DNA from: Psoroptes ovis
Taxonomy: Eukaryota; Arthropoda; Arachnida; Sarcoptiformes; Psoroptidae
DNA length: 64,000 nt
Assembly (NCBI GenBank): GCA_002943765.1
Contig: PQWQ01000033.1
Span: forward strand, 129,001-193,000
Direction of reading: 5' to 3'
In this document: in pieces, positions 10,768-23,600 of the stretch
Position numbering within the stretch: the stretch's first letter is position 1
Layout: each line of letters opens with the position of its first letter
Made by a program: the position numbers and the translations under genes
Notes under the pieces: generated by a model
Seen by the model: the letters and a program-made list of their open reading frames with translations, nothing else
The model's database searches: none
What the model was told of the DNA's origin: nothing

Positions 10768-12726
10768 TCATGTGATTGTTGCTGATGAACCCATACGATT
10801 TAGCCAACGATTATGTTGTACATCACCGATGTTCAGCCGGTCTTTTTCATTTGGATTAAGCATTTTTTCCAACAATTTTTTCGGTTCAGTCCCGGTATCT
10901 TTGGAAAATCGAGAACGTATAAAACGTGGAAAATCCAACATTTCTTGTAACATCAATGATTTATCACGAAAATGAAATGGAAAACGATTTTCTAACATTA
11001 TGAAAAACGATACACCCATTGCCCATACATCAGCTTTGAATGGATCATATGGTATTTTTTGTAATAATTGTGGACAATAATATGGTAATGTACCACAATA
11101 TGTTGTCGAAAGCAGAACACGATTGGTGACCGAATCAATTGATTGACGTGCAAAACCAAAATCCGATAGTTTAGCAATATTATGTTCATTTAGGAGCATA
11201 TTATCTAGTTTAATATCACGATGACACATTAATAATTGTTCATGAAGATGTTGTAATGCATTGGTTATCTGGAGAAACCAAATACATGATAATTTCAATG
11301 GAATACCATTATTTTTACGTACATAACCAGCAATATCACCACCACCCATAAATTCCATGAAAATATAAATACGTTGATTAGCACGAATGATATCGAATAC
11401 ATCGACAATATTTTCATGTTTTGTTTCGATTAATGCTTGCAGCTCACGTGGTAAAAATTTTGCACGATAATTCGATGACATTTGTTGTAATTCCAATACT
11501 TTAACAGCGGCCAATTCATTTGGTTGATTTATGCGTTCAGCTTTGTATACCTTGATTGAAAACGCGTAGAGATTAATGCGATTGTTTTAATCAGTGATTA
11601 ATAAATTTTGAAAAATTTGCAAAGACTATAGCCTTAGATATAGTCTTTGCAAATTTTTGAAAAAATCGAAAAAATCTAAGGCTATCCATCGACAAAATTT
11701 TTGAATTTTTCGAAAAAATCTAAGGCTATCCATCGACAAAATTTTTGAAAAAATCGAAAAAATCTAAGGCTATAGTACGTGGAAATTTTTGAAAATTTCG
11801 AAAAAAATCTAAGGTTATACATCGATGAAATTTTTCAAAAAATCGAAAAAATCTAAGGCTATCCATCGACAAAATTTTTGAATTTTTCGAAAAAATCTAA
11901 GGCTATCCATCGACAAAATTTTTGAAAAAATCGAAAAAATCTAAGGCTATAGTACGTGGAAATTTTTGAAAATTTCGAAAAAAATCTAAGGTTATACATC
12001 GATGAAATTTTTCAAAAAATCGAAAAAATCTAAGGCTATCTATCGTGAAAATTTTTCAAAAAATCGAAAAAATCTAAGGCTATCCATCGACAAAATTTTT
12101 GAATTTTTCGAAAAAATCTAAGGCTATCTATCGTGAAAATTTTTCAAAAAATCGAAAAAATCTAATGCTATAGTACGTGGAAATTTTTGAAAATTTCGAA
12201 AAAATCTAAGGCTATCCATCGTCAAAATTTTTGAAAATTTCGAAAAAATCTAAGGTTATACATCGATGAAATTTTTCAAAAAATCGAAAAAATCTAAGGC
12301 TATCTATCGTGAAAATTTTTCAAAAAATCGAAAAAATCTAAGGCTATCCATCGTGAAAATTTTTCAAAAAATCGAAAAAATCTAAGGCTATAGTACGTGG
12401 AAATTTTTGAAAATTTCGAAAAAATCTAAGGTTATACATCGATGAAATTTTTCAAAAAATCGAAAAAATCTAAGGTTATACCCTTTGATTTCTTTTTTAA
12501 AAGATGGCGGTGTATAGCCTTTGATTTCCTTGATGGCCCAAAATTCCAAAAATTCACTGGGAATCACTGGATTTAAACAAAAAATTCCACTACTTACAGT
12601 ACCGAATGCACCAGCACCTAATTTATTAAGAATATGATAATTTTTACGTTTGAATACTGCGGCTGTTTTTGGATCGATATCGATTGTTGTCGAACATTGT
12701 GATGTTCCACCGGATTTTTTATTCAT
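10768..12726 (-). CDS. TSSK-like serine/threonine protein kinase
   Basis: Two exons (12726-12598 and 11550-10768) code for 303 residues, almost entirely kinase domain as in testis-specific serine kinases (TSSK). The glycine loop LGAGAFGTV is split by the intron after T. AVKVLEL carries the ATP lysine and RELQAL the helix C glutamate. CHRDIKLDNMLL is the catalytic loop and LSDFGFARQ the metal-binding DFG. The activation segment STTYCGTLPYYCPQLL resembles the TSSK sequence, but the usual APE/PPE glutamate is Q here. DVWAMGVSFFIML follows. TSSKs act in sperm development in animals; expression here is unknown. The 1,047-bp intron is almost filled by a 43-bp tandem array. TSSK assignment is by pattern, and a relative of AMPK-like kinases is the alternative. 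Confidence 0.85.
11611..11658. repeat. Perfect inverted repeat at array edge
   Basis: Two 20-bp arms, AAAAATTTGCAAAGACTATA and its exact reverse complement, are separated by the 8-bp spacer GCCTTAGA. It lies at the boundary of the tandem array in the kinase intron. Confidence 0.85.
11640..12490. repeat. Minisatellite, about 19 units of 43 bp, inside TSSK-like intron
   Basis: Each unit contains CGAAAAAATCTAAGGCTAT or a close form, followed by a short variable word and AAATTTTT. Variable words fall into classes: CCATCGAC, AGTACGTGG, ACATCGATG, TATCGTG and CCATCGTG. The order CCATCGAC, CCATCGAC, AGTACGTGG, ACATCGATG occurs twice in a row at about 11.67-12.02 kb, so the array has higher-order structure of about 180 bp. 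It occupies most of the intron and keeps both splice sites free. Confidence 0.9.
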
Positions 12727-12880
12727 TCAGTAGTAAAAATCAGTGACAAAATATATTCAATGATTGAAAGTTCTATTTATTCAAATTAAACATGAACAAA
12801 ATTTCAAAAATGTTTTCAAAAAAAATTTCCATTTATTTAAATACAAATAATTCCATAATTCAATTCAATAATTCATTCAA

Positions 12881-13873
12881 TTATTTTACCGAAACATTTT
12901 TCAACGTTTGGGCCGTGACTGGCCCTCGGCCTGCGACAATGAATCGATCACCTTTGTACGTTGCTTCGAGGTTATAATTTGTCCTCAGATCGGGTGCGAT
13001 TTGTTCCCAAATTTTTTTCTTCGGATTAAGCTGTTGATCAGGTTGGCCAGGGTATTTTTCAAACGACACTCGGTCACCTGGAACACTGCCTTCGGGTGGT
13101 GATAATATTTCGACTTTGTCCGGCGTCGATGCACACATAACCATTGCTTCGGATGTGATTCCACGCATTTTGGCCGGTTTCAAATTACAAAGTACTACGA
13201 CCATACGGTCTTGCATTTGTTCAATGGGGACAAATTTTACCAGACCAGACACCACTGTCCGGGGTTTATCTTCGCCACAATCAATTTGTTCGACATAAAG
13301 TGAATCAGCATCCGGATGTTTTTTGACATCAATTATTCGGCCAATTCGTAGATCTAAACGGCTAGCATCGATGGCTTTTTCCGGCTCAGACTCTGGTTTA
13401 TTTTTGCCTTTGTTCTTGTCGGGTTCTGAAGATGTTTTGTCGCTCGGTTTCTTTGCTGATTTTGTTTGACATTTCGGCTGTTTATCCTTCGATTCCGGCT
13501 GTTTGTCAATTGATTTCACTGGTTTCGTCGTAATTTGATCCGAACTTTGATGAGTCTTCAAGGATTCAATTTCATTCAAGGCGTTCATTGATGGTACAGC
13601 ATCATCGCCTTGTGTTTTCATTTGTAATTCCGTGAGCAGTTGACGAATTTTACGAATTTCACTTCGTAAATTTTCATTTTCAAGGAGTAATTTTTGTTTT
13701 TCATTCGTGGTTTTTTGATTGGTTTGAGCTATAGTCTCAATATTACATGGCTTGTTATTAGCAGCAGCAGCCCCTGTGGTACATTTTGAATTGATTGTTG
13801 ATTCAAGTTGGGTGATTTTTTGCACCATTAATTCATGATTAGCTTGAAGTTGCCGTATTAAATTGTTGGACAT
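12881..13873 (-). CDS. AIMP1: AIMP1 (p43/EMAPII precursor), multi-synthetase complex factor
   Basis: tRNA-binding scaffold of the animal aminoacyl-tRNA synthetase complex; its C-terminal part is the EMAPII domain. The chosen start MSNNLIRQLQ gives 330 residues; a Met 12 codons upstream is possible but poorly family-like. An N-terminal leucine-zipper-like coiled coil (residues 1-75) precedes a lysine-rich linker of K, P, S and E. The OB-fold follows: LDLRIGRIIDVKKHPDADSL, EQIDCGE, RTVVSGLVKFVP, VVLCNLKPAKMRGITSEAMV and an EMAPII-specific tail ending TLKNVSVK. No intron interrupts it. A CAGCTG word (14020-14025) and an AGATGGCGGC word lie 150-190 bp upstream. Cytosolic LeuRS, another member of the same complex, is encoded at the far end of the window. 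Confidence 0.95.
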   Translation of the reverse strand: MSNNLIRQLQANHELMVQKITQLESTINSKCTTGAAAANNKPCNIETIAQTNQKTTNEKQKLLLENENLRSEIRKIRQLLTELQMKTQGDDAVPSMNALNEIESLKTHQSSDQITTKPVKSIDKQPESKDKQPKCQTKSAKKPSDKTSSEPDKNKGKNKPESEPEKAIDASRLDLRIGRIIDVKKHPDADSLYVEQIDCGEDKPRTVVSGLVKFVPIEQMQDRMVVVLCNLKPAKMRGITSEAMVMCASTPDKVEILSPPEGSVPGDRVSFEKYPGQPDQQLNPKKKIWEQIAPDLRTNYNLEATYKGDRFIVAGRGPVTAQTLKNVSVK

Positions 13874-13909
13874 TTTTGAAATTAAGGTCTTGAATGTAAT
13901 TAAAAGCAT

Positions 13910-14641
13910 ACAATTGGCTCAAATGGCGAGTATCTTCAAGTATTCCACGTTGAAAATCTTACGAAAGAAAACAAAAAATTTAATATTCAATGAGAAAATA
14001 CCCACGCAATCTTAAAAGTCAGCTGATAGAAAAAATGCAATTCACCGCCAATAGATGGCGGCACATTTTTAAATTTTGAAAATTGATATCTGACAAAAAA
14101 TTCAAAATTATTGAAAGAGAAAGTAATGTCCAAACTATTAAATTTTTTATTTTTAATAAATGAAAATTTATTAATAAAAACAAACAAACAAATAAACAAT
14201 GAAATGTTATTTCCAACAATTGACACAATAAATTACAAATTGAGAATTTATAAGAAGACAAAATTATATACAATTCATTTATGGAATAATACAAACAAAC
14301 ATATTTTAATAAGGACACACACATTCAGACAGACAAGCAGATAAACATATTTAGGTTGTCCGGAAAGTTTTTACCAATTTTCATGATCAACTCTATCGGT
14401 GATTAAGCAGAATGAACTTTTCGGACAACCTAATATTATTTAAATGTCATCGAAATGTCAGTATTAATAATGCATTGTAGTAATATTAGTCGAATATATG
14501 TACATTTTGATTTGTTTGAATATAGATATAAATACATTTTCATTATTATTTGAAGCGGTTATTTCGGAAGATTTTGAAAGGAGAGACATAACATATTCAA
14601 TAATAAACATTGTAACCATATGCTTCAGTCCATAGCCTCAG
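13910..14641. other. Intergenic DNA between Shaw 3' end and AIMP1
   Basis: No gene seen. It contains the AIMP1 upstream region with AGATGGCGGC (14053-14062) and one family 1 MITE (14351-14433). Short open frames here are AT-rich and show no family signature. Confidence 0.5.
14351..14433 (+). mobile_element. MITE family 1 copy
   Basis: Intact TTAGGTTGTCCGGAAAG and CTTTTCGGACAACCTAA arms. Confidence 0.9.
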
Positions 14642-17600
14642 TCAATTCGCTTTATTTGAATCATTAGTCGTAGCTGTGGCTGTTGTATTAGTGCTGTTGA
14701 CATTCAATTGATTAGTATCAATTGAACAACAACAACAACAACATTGATGACATGTATTGTCCATCGATTCATTATTAATCAATGTTTGATGATGATTTAA
14801 TAATAAATTTATTGGCTGTCTATGGACCAAATCATTAGTATCAATGGTTTTATTTGATGTAATTGGACCTTGGTCTTGATCATTAATACGATCAATATTT
14901 GATGAACCATTTCTGGGATCATCATTATCCAATGATGATACTAGCTCTACATGTGGATTTGAACGTTTTCGATCCACTGACAATACGATACGAGTTTGTT
15001 GTCCGAATTGTTTTGTCGGATCATTTTTAGGATTGAAGTCTCGGCTTTGATTGGAATCAAATATGCTATCGAAATCGCTACCATTATGACTTCCGACCGA
15101 TACAATCGATTGATGGCGACATTTACGTTTAATGGTCTTTGAATTATTTTCAGCATTCTTATCAGTAATTGATGCTCGATTCTCGTAAATATTTGAATGA
15201 TTCCCGCCATTATCATCAGCATCATTTAAGCCATGACTTTGTCGTTCATCTAATTCAAACATTGGAACATTTGGAATCGATGGAAAAAGATGATAAAGCA
15301 AATGACATAAAATTAAATAAAATAAATTTAAGAAAATTTTCAAAATATTTTTCTGTTTAAAAATTGATAAGAAAACATTTATTTCACAGCAAACACACAA
15401 ATTGAAATGAACATTGAAATGAATTGTAATGGAAATAATTTTTAAAATATTAGAGGTTGTCCGAAAAGTTCATTCTGCTCAATCCGATAGAGTTGCTCGT
15501 GGAAATCGGCCAGAACTTTTCGGACAGCCTAAATATAAACAAATAAAAAATGAAATGAAATGTTTGAATTGGTTAAAAAATTTTGGGTGTTGAAATGAAA
15601 TGAATATAATCATTTATCATTGGACGAACAAACAAACGAACAAGGAAGGCGAAATAGCAGGGAAACCACTTGTCATTTTTTTATTGAAAATTCCTTCAAA
15701 ACAAAATATTAAGCTGTCCTAAAAGTTCTTACCGATTTTCTAATTATTTTCTAAGATATAAACGGCCAAAACTTTCCGGTCAACCTAATAAAAACTTGGC
15801 AAATTATTCAATGGAATTATTTATTTATTCGAGGATGATGCTTGTCATGAGTTGAAATAAATAATTTCATTTTTTTTTCAAAATTTGTTCATTTGTCATT
15901 TGTTATTAGTATTTCCAATGATAATAATAATTGATGGTCTTAATAATTTGAAATAAAACGAAAAACTTTTGCTTTGTTTTTCACTGAGAAATGAAAAAAG
16001 TTGGATTACATTTTCTTCGAAAAATATTATGATTGTCCGGAAAATTTTGACCGATTTTCATTAGCAACTCTATTGATTAAGCAGAATGAACTTTTCGGAC
16101 AACCTAATTACACAAATAAATTCAATTGAAAAATGATTCAGTGAAAATTTATGAAGTGATTATGGTTAATTGTTTTTTTTTCCTTTTTTCATGATAATAA
16201 TTTCATTAAGGACCATGAAAAAATCACCCAATTATTAACATTTGGTTGTCCGAAAAGTTCTCACCGATTTTCAATGAACAACTCTATCGGTGATTAAGCG
16301 GAATGAACTTTTCGGACAACTTGAAACATTTTGAGAATTTTTTCACAACAAAATCAAATTTGACATTTGAATTAGTTGGTGTGGTCAAACAAATGGAGAA
16401 AATTAATTACGAATCGCTACATTTTTCAAGATAAAATTAAAAGTTCTAACCCTTCTAATACTTTTTATCATCGTAATTATTTAGCAATAATCATGAATCG
16501 ATGGCAGGAAAAATTTTCAAGCACTTTGTTGTCTTTGTTAGCATCAAAAAAAACTTGAAAAACTCATTAAATTCAAATGAATACTTTATATTATTCATTA
16601 AGTATTATACGGATTCGCTTATATGTAAAATAGTGTTAATAATGATGTTTTATTTTTCATTAGTATTCAAAGAAATATTTGGACTCATTTGAATGGATTC
16701 AATTTCCTGCGTGTTGAATGTTTGAGCTTGTCCGAAAAATTCATACTGCTTAATCAATCGGAGTTGCTCATAAAAATCGGCCAAAACTTTTCGGACAATC
16801 TAATATTTTAGTAACTTGATATGCAATTTATTATACAGATTCTCATGAATAATATTTGTTGAATATTAATCGATTTCCATGGAATTATTTGCTCATATGA
16901 TTCATAAAATTAAATGGAAAAAAATGATACATTTCGGTGTGTGTGAAACGGAATATTCTTCCCATCACTATATGAATAATAATTACTCGATTAAAAAATT
17001 CATTTTATATTTAGGTTGTCCTAAAAGTTTTGGCCGATTTCCATCGAGCAACTCTATAGGATTAAATGGAATGAACTTTTCGGACAACCTAATATATTTA
17101 TTCATTGATTCATTATTAAATTGTTTCGTTATTTCCATAGTTTAAACATATATAACGACACATTTACACTTAAATGAATAACTTTTTAGGCATGAAATGA
17201 ACACATAGTTTCGTGATTCTGATGTAAAATAATAAACTATTTCAATCAAAATTCTAAATTATTTTTGAATTCAAAATTCCAATCGAAATCGATGATGGGT
17301 TTGACAACATTTTCATTACCATCATTCCAACTCAGCAAGATCATAAGATGCAATTGCATTTGGTTGTCCGAAAAGTTTATTCGGCTTAATCACCGATAGA
17401 GCTGTTCATGAAAATCAGCCACGACTTTTCGGACAACCTAATAATATAAAAATACATTTTTTATTATTATTCGAAAAAATGACAAGAATTTGATCAAGAA
17501 ATTTTCATCAATCAAATTCTATTTTGCAATTTGGATTGATAATAATTGAAATTCCAGTCGAAATCAATTGAATTTCACCGAGAATTCTTCAGAATATTCA

Positions 17601-20600
17601 AAAATTATCAAATATTTGTCATTCATTTGAACGGTAAATCATTCAACGATATTCAATTGATTGATTTAGCTCCATTCATTTCGGCATTTGAAGTCAAAAT
17701 GGGGAAAAATATTTTATGAAAAGCGAAGAAAATATTCGAGACAAATATCACACATAAACCATCATAAATATCATATACCACCATAAATAATAATGAAATG
17801 TGATTTCAATGAGAGGGAAACAATTTGGTTGTCCGGAAAGTTCATTCGGCTTAATCAATTGGAGAGCTGTTCATAAAAATCGGCCATAACTTTTCGGACA
17901 ACCTAAAAAATTTAAGTTCACACACTGAGAGAGAGATAGAAATAAATGAAAATTGCCATTGAAAATGAATCGAAAAATGATGAAAAAAAAAATGAAAAAT
18001 TATTGCCATTGTAAATGTTCAAAGAAAATTGAAATAAAATATTAATAAAATTGGTGTGAAACATGGCCAAAAACTCATAAATTTTCATCAAAAGCATTTT
18101 AGCAATGAGACTATCGAGTATGTGGTGCTGTATTGCGGAATATGAGGATCAAAAGTCATAAATTTTTATCTGGCAGACTTTAATTTCATTGTTCAATGTC
18201 ATTTTGGTGTCTTTTTTTCTGTGGAAATGATGATTCAATTTGGGATTAAATATTTAATGACATCGTTTTGGGGTCTGCAGAGAGAATCAATAATTTGTGA
18301 AATGAAAGAGACATTTCACTGATTGTTAGTATTATTATTATAAATCGAATCTGACCACTGTTCAAATATTAAAAATTAGGTTGTCCGAAAAGTTTTGGCC
18401 AATTTTCATCATTGGATTAAACGGAATGAACTTTTCGGACAACCTCTAATATAAAGCACATTTTCCCTGTGATTCATACCTTTTGTGGATGCAATTTTAT
18501 TAGTAGTGGTCACATTTGTGGATGCTTCTGTTGAATGATATTTTGTCAATTGACTTGAGCGCCGTCTTCGCTGTTGTTGTTGACGACGTCTTTCAACAAC
18601 TGAATTATTCGCTATCGATGTAATCATTGTTGATTTGGCCACAGTGGCGGTGATCAATGCTGAAGAAGTTGTCGCAAGTGATGTGGCCACAGTCGGTAAT
18701 TTTACGTCGATGGCAAGAGGTGATATCTTTTCCGATTTCAAAGGCGGTGGTGTAGGCGTCGTAGTTATGGATACAGCTGGCGCCCATTGCGGATGCGATG
18801 GTGAAGCAGAAGGTGGCGCTGAGGGTGGAGGTTGTGGAGTTGACCCAGAGGTATTCAGCGGTGATAAATCTGTGGCCACATTTACAACACGTCGCCGTTG
18901 GCGTGGTAATTTTTCTCGGGCTTGTGTATGTGAATAAAACATTGTGAAATTCGATACGATGACAGGAACTGGTAAAGCAATGGTTAATACACCAGCCAAT
19001 GCACATAGTGCACCGACCAACATTCCGGCATATGTTTGTGGGACCATATCACCTATTCATTGGGGAAATCATCATGGATTTAATTTAATACATCGAATTA
19101 CATGGTTTCAAGTTTAAATTCGGAGTTTTAAAATTGAATTTCGTAATTTCAATATTTAAAATGGCATTCAAAATTACGAAAATCAACATGAAAACTACGA
19201 ATTAAAACTTGAAACTCTGTAATTAAAATTTAGGATCGGTTTCAAATCTAGGAAAAACAAATGGACACACATATAGATATTTACCATAACCAACAGTGGT
19301 CATCGTAACGATGGCCCACCATAATCCTTCCGGTATACTTTTAAAATCATTGCGGGGATTCGATTGTAAACGTTCAGCATAATAAACAAGACTGGCAAAT
19401 ATAACAATACCAAGTATGAGAAAGAATACGAGTAAAAATAGCTCTTTGGCACTAGCACGAAATGTATGTACCAATATTTTCAGTCCACGTGAATGTCGGG
19501 TTAGTTTGAATAGCCGCAGTATTCTTATTATGGAAAAAAAATCCAATATATCAGCATTGGCCAATTGTACGGATGCAGCTAATGATTGTAGGATTAAATC
19601 TGAATAAAATGACAATGTTGCTATTGCATCAATAACATTTATTGCATCTTTAGTGAATTCCAATTTACTTGGTGCGACCTACATTTTGAATTTTTGAAAA
19701 TTAAATAAATTTTAGCCATTTTTTCATTCTCGTTAGTTATATTTGAATATTTGGTAATCATAATAATTCAACTATTAGGTTGTCCGAAAAGTTCATTCTG
19801 CTTAATCTGATAGAGTTGTTCATGAAAATTGGCAAGAACTTTACGGACGACCTAAAAAAATTTCCAGTGGAAATTTTTCCAGTGAAAATTTTAATTGAAA
19901 ATCATTCTCATGAATTTTTAGCGCTGTGAGTGAAAATGATTCAAAAATTCTAATCAAAATTTCAAAAATTATTTGTCTCAAGGCAATGAAATTAATAATA
20001 AAAATATTAGGGTTGTCCGAAAAGTTCTGGCCCATTTTGATGAGCAACTCTATCGGATTAAGCGAAATTAACTTTTTGGACAGCCTAATACATGTGGCTC
20101 ATTTCAGAGCATTTGCGTGTGTTGGTGTATTTCAATTAAACAAAAATTTTGAAATTGAACATAAATTTCAACAATTTCAAACGATGAATATTATGTGAAT
20201 TTGCTATGGAATTGAAAAAATTTGAATTCACACAATTTCCATAGAAAACAATTGAAATAAATTCAAAAATTCAGAAAACGGAATTTTCGCTTCGCATATT
20301 CATTATCCATGGAAATATTAGGTTGTCGGGAAAGTTCATTACGCTTAAAACGATAGAGTTACTCATGGAAATCGGCCAAAACTTTTCGGACAACCTAATA
20401 TTTTTAATATTTGAAAAATAAATTTCCACAGAAATTCCATTCAAAAATGAATGAAAAATTTAAAATAAATTGATTGATGCAATTACATGGTGACTATGGC
20501 CATGAACATTGAGTTGAATTGAATTGAGATAAGAATTTCGTAAAAATTTTTCAAATTGAATAAATTCAATTTATATATTTGTTTTTCTTATTTCGAAAAG

Positions 20601-23600
20601 AATTTCCCGCATTCATTTATTCATACACATATATATATTTATGATAAATATTATTTCATCCATGAAATAATATACGAGGATGTCCGAAAAGTTCTGACGG
20701 ATTTTCATAGCCAACTCTATTTGATTAAGCGGAATGAACTTTTTGGACAACCTGAAATAATAAAAATTTTTTAGCTTGAAAATTGTTTATTCAATTGTAT
20801 GAATTCATGAAATTATTGAATAATCAAAATAAAAATTTGTGAATAAATTTTTTATTTCGCACAAGAAGTTGATCATCACAAGTGAACAGATGAATTGTTT
20901 CGAAATTGGAATGTTCCGGAAAAGTCAATGAAAAATCCATCCAATAAAAAAGTCTGGTAAGATTGATCTATCATTCAATGTGTGTGTGTGTCAGTCACAC
21001 GAATCAACGAATTACATGCATGATTTTGTGTGTGTGTGTTTTCATAGAAAAATAATTCAACGATGAAATATTATTATTCAGGTTGTCCGTAAAATTCTGG
21101 CCAATTTTTCATAGCCAACTCTCATTGATTGAACGGAATGAACTTTTCGAACAACCTGAATATTATTACCAAATATCTACGTGAATTAAATATTAATTCA
21201 TCTTCATATTTTGAAAATCTCATATATATGAATGCAAAACAACAAATGCCGAATAATAAAAAAATGAAAATGAAATAATTTTCAACAATCAAAAATTATT
21301 ATTATACGGCAAACAATGTATAATATAATATAAGGTTGTCCGTAAAGTTTTGGACGATTTTTGTGAACAACTTTATCGAGATTAAGCGGAATGAACTTTT
21401 CGGACAGCCTAAAATAATTCCAAAATGATTATTACACTTGAATATTTGTTTTGTTCTCATTTCATAGAAATATTTTGTCAATGGCATGAGAAACACATGA
21501 AAAGCAATCCAAATTTCAAGGCATTTGGAAATGTTCTTGGTGGAAAAATTTGTCATTTAAAACAATTTCAAAACAACAAAACAACAAAATTGGAAAAATT
21601 CGTTGTGTTTCAAATCAAAAACATAATCAACAAGGGCGAATCAGCCATATGATGAATACCATGACAACGATTTTCATTTTATGATTAGGCATTAAGCATA
21701 GGCATAGGTGGTAGCCTGGCATTTTATTGGACAAATATCACATTGAAATGTCATCAAACATTCATTTCAAATGGAAAATTTTGTTTTTTTGCTTCAAAAC
21801 AAAAAAAAAACAAAATCAATTTTCAAATAATGAAAAAGCAATAATAATAATTTTTATGATTATTTGAAAAAAAAAAATTCAATGACATTTCATTTTAATA
21901 ATATTTGCAATGATTAAATCTATTAGGTTGTCCTAAAAGTTCATTCTGCTTAATCGAATAGAGTTGTTCATGAAAATTGGCCAGAACTTTACGGACAACC
22001 TAATAATCTATATGCAACCAAATATATGCACTGATTAAATCTACTAAATCTGCATATTAATCTCTCTAGGAAAGGGATATACCCAAATGAATGATTTGAA
22101 AAAATGATTAAAATCTGAAACACCAAAATGAAAAATCACTGAAAATCATTGAAAAGTCAATGTGAAAAGTGTATTGCTAAATCACTATGGAAAAAATATT
22201 GAGCTGTCCGAAAAGTTTTGGCTGATTTTCATGAACAACTCTATTCATTTAAGCAGAATGAACTTTTCGGACAACCAAAATACATTGAAATTTTATGGAA
22301 AAATCACATTGAAAATTACAAAAACGAAAGGAAATTCTAATAAATTAAAGGCAGTGAAAACAACTTTTTGCAGACATTGGTACAATATTTGGCTGTCCGA
22401 AAAGTTCTGGCTGATTTTCATATGAGCAACTCCGATTGATTAAGCGGAATGAACTTTTCGGACAGCCTAATATTTTTTCTAATATATTGATTTGTATGTG
22501 TGGCATTTGGTGTACCAATTTTCGGTTGGTGTGTGTACATATCGAAATGTACATCGAACAAACTCCGCCAAATAATAAGCAATAATTTGTTTTCTCACAC
22601 ATTTCTATTATTACGGCCTACTCGTTGATTGTCATTTAGAAAAGAAGTTTTTTCTAGGGACTTTTACAAGGAAATCATTTTTATTATTATGGGTCGCTTG
22701 GGTAACATTAAAATCTTGCTAATAATAATAATAATAATATCATTAGTATTTATTTTGGTTGTCCTAAAAGTTTTTGCCGATTTTCCACGATTATTTTCTA
22801 CCTATATAACTGGCAAAAACTTTACGGACAACCTAATAGCAATTTCATATGTGAACGAAACGAACAAATAGATAGATATTTATTGAAAAAATTTTTCAAC
22901 TTTCGCTCAAGCTGAGCTCATCACCAATGAAAATTTCATTCGATAAAATTGTCCGAAAAGTTTATGCCGCTCAATTCGATAGAAATGGTCATGAAAATCA
23001 GCCAGAACTTTGCCGACAACGCAAATATGTTTCAAATTTTTCCAATAATCAAAATCATTAGTGAAATCATTTCTTAGATTTTGAAGAAAATTGAATATTG
23101 AACACATACACAGACAGAGACACATATGCAGGAAATGTATACATTTTAACACAATGATAAGAAATTGTTTTCTTATGGAATTTCTCCCGATCGAACCAAT
23201 CGCAGGACAAAATTAATTCATAATAAATTCTAGGACTTGCAGAATTGCGAATGGATTCGGGTTCATTTAGGGGAAAAAGTTTGACATTTTTGATCTGCTC
23301 ACTACGCCAAAAATAAATCAAGTTATAAAGAAGAAGAATGGAAGGAATTTTTTCGGGAAAAATTTCCAACAAATTTTCTCTTTGGTTGTCCGAAAAGTTT
23401 TGGCCGATTTTCATCAGCAACTCTATCGGATTAAGCGGGATAAACTTTTCGGAAAACCTAATATTTAGAAGAGTAAATGTCCAAATATAAAATTAATAAA
23501 TAAACAAAATGACAGCCAGATTTTTTTGTTTGAGGAATTTGATTAAATTTTTTTTAACCAATCTGAACCGAGAGAAAAAAATATGATTTTCACATACTGA

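Noticed and set aside
12388..12597. Extension of the kinase first exon through the minisatellite
   Set aside because: A GT donor at 12597 restores GTVYKAERINQPNELAAVKV across the intron, as the kinase fold requires; the extension is intron and repeat sequence.
13874..13909. Upstream Met (MLLITFKTLISK) for AIMP1
   Set aside because: The hydrophobic 12-residue extension is unlike the family; MSNNLIRQL fits the coiled-coil start.
18635..18937. Glycine-rich frame antisense to the Shaw tail
   Set aside because: Mirror of the proline/threonine-rich Shaw C-terminal exon.
20556..23152. Many small open frames sharing peptides such as GQNFSDN, NELFGQP and LSEKFWPI
   Set aside because: They are translations of the family 1 MITE in different frames. 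They stop at random outside the element, so no protein family is implied.
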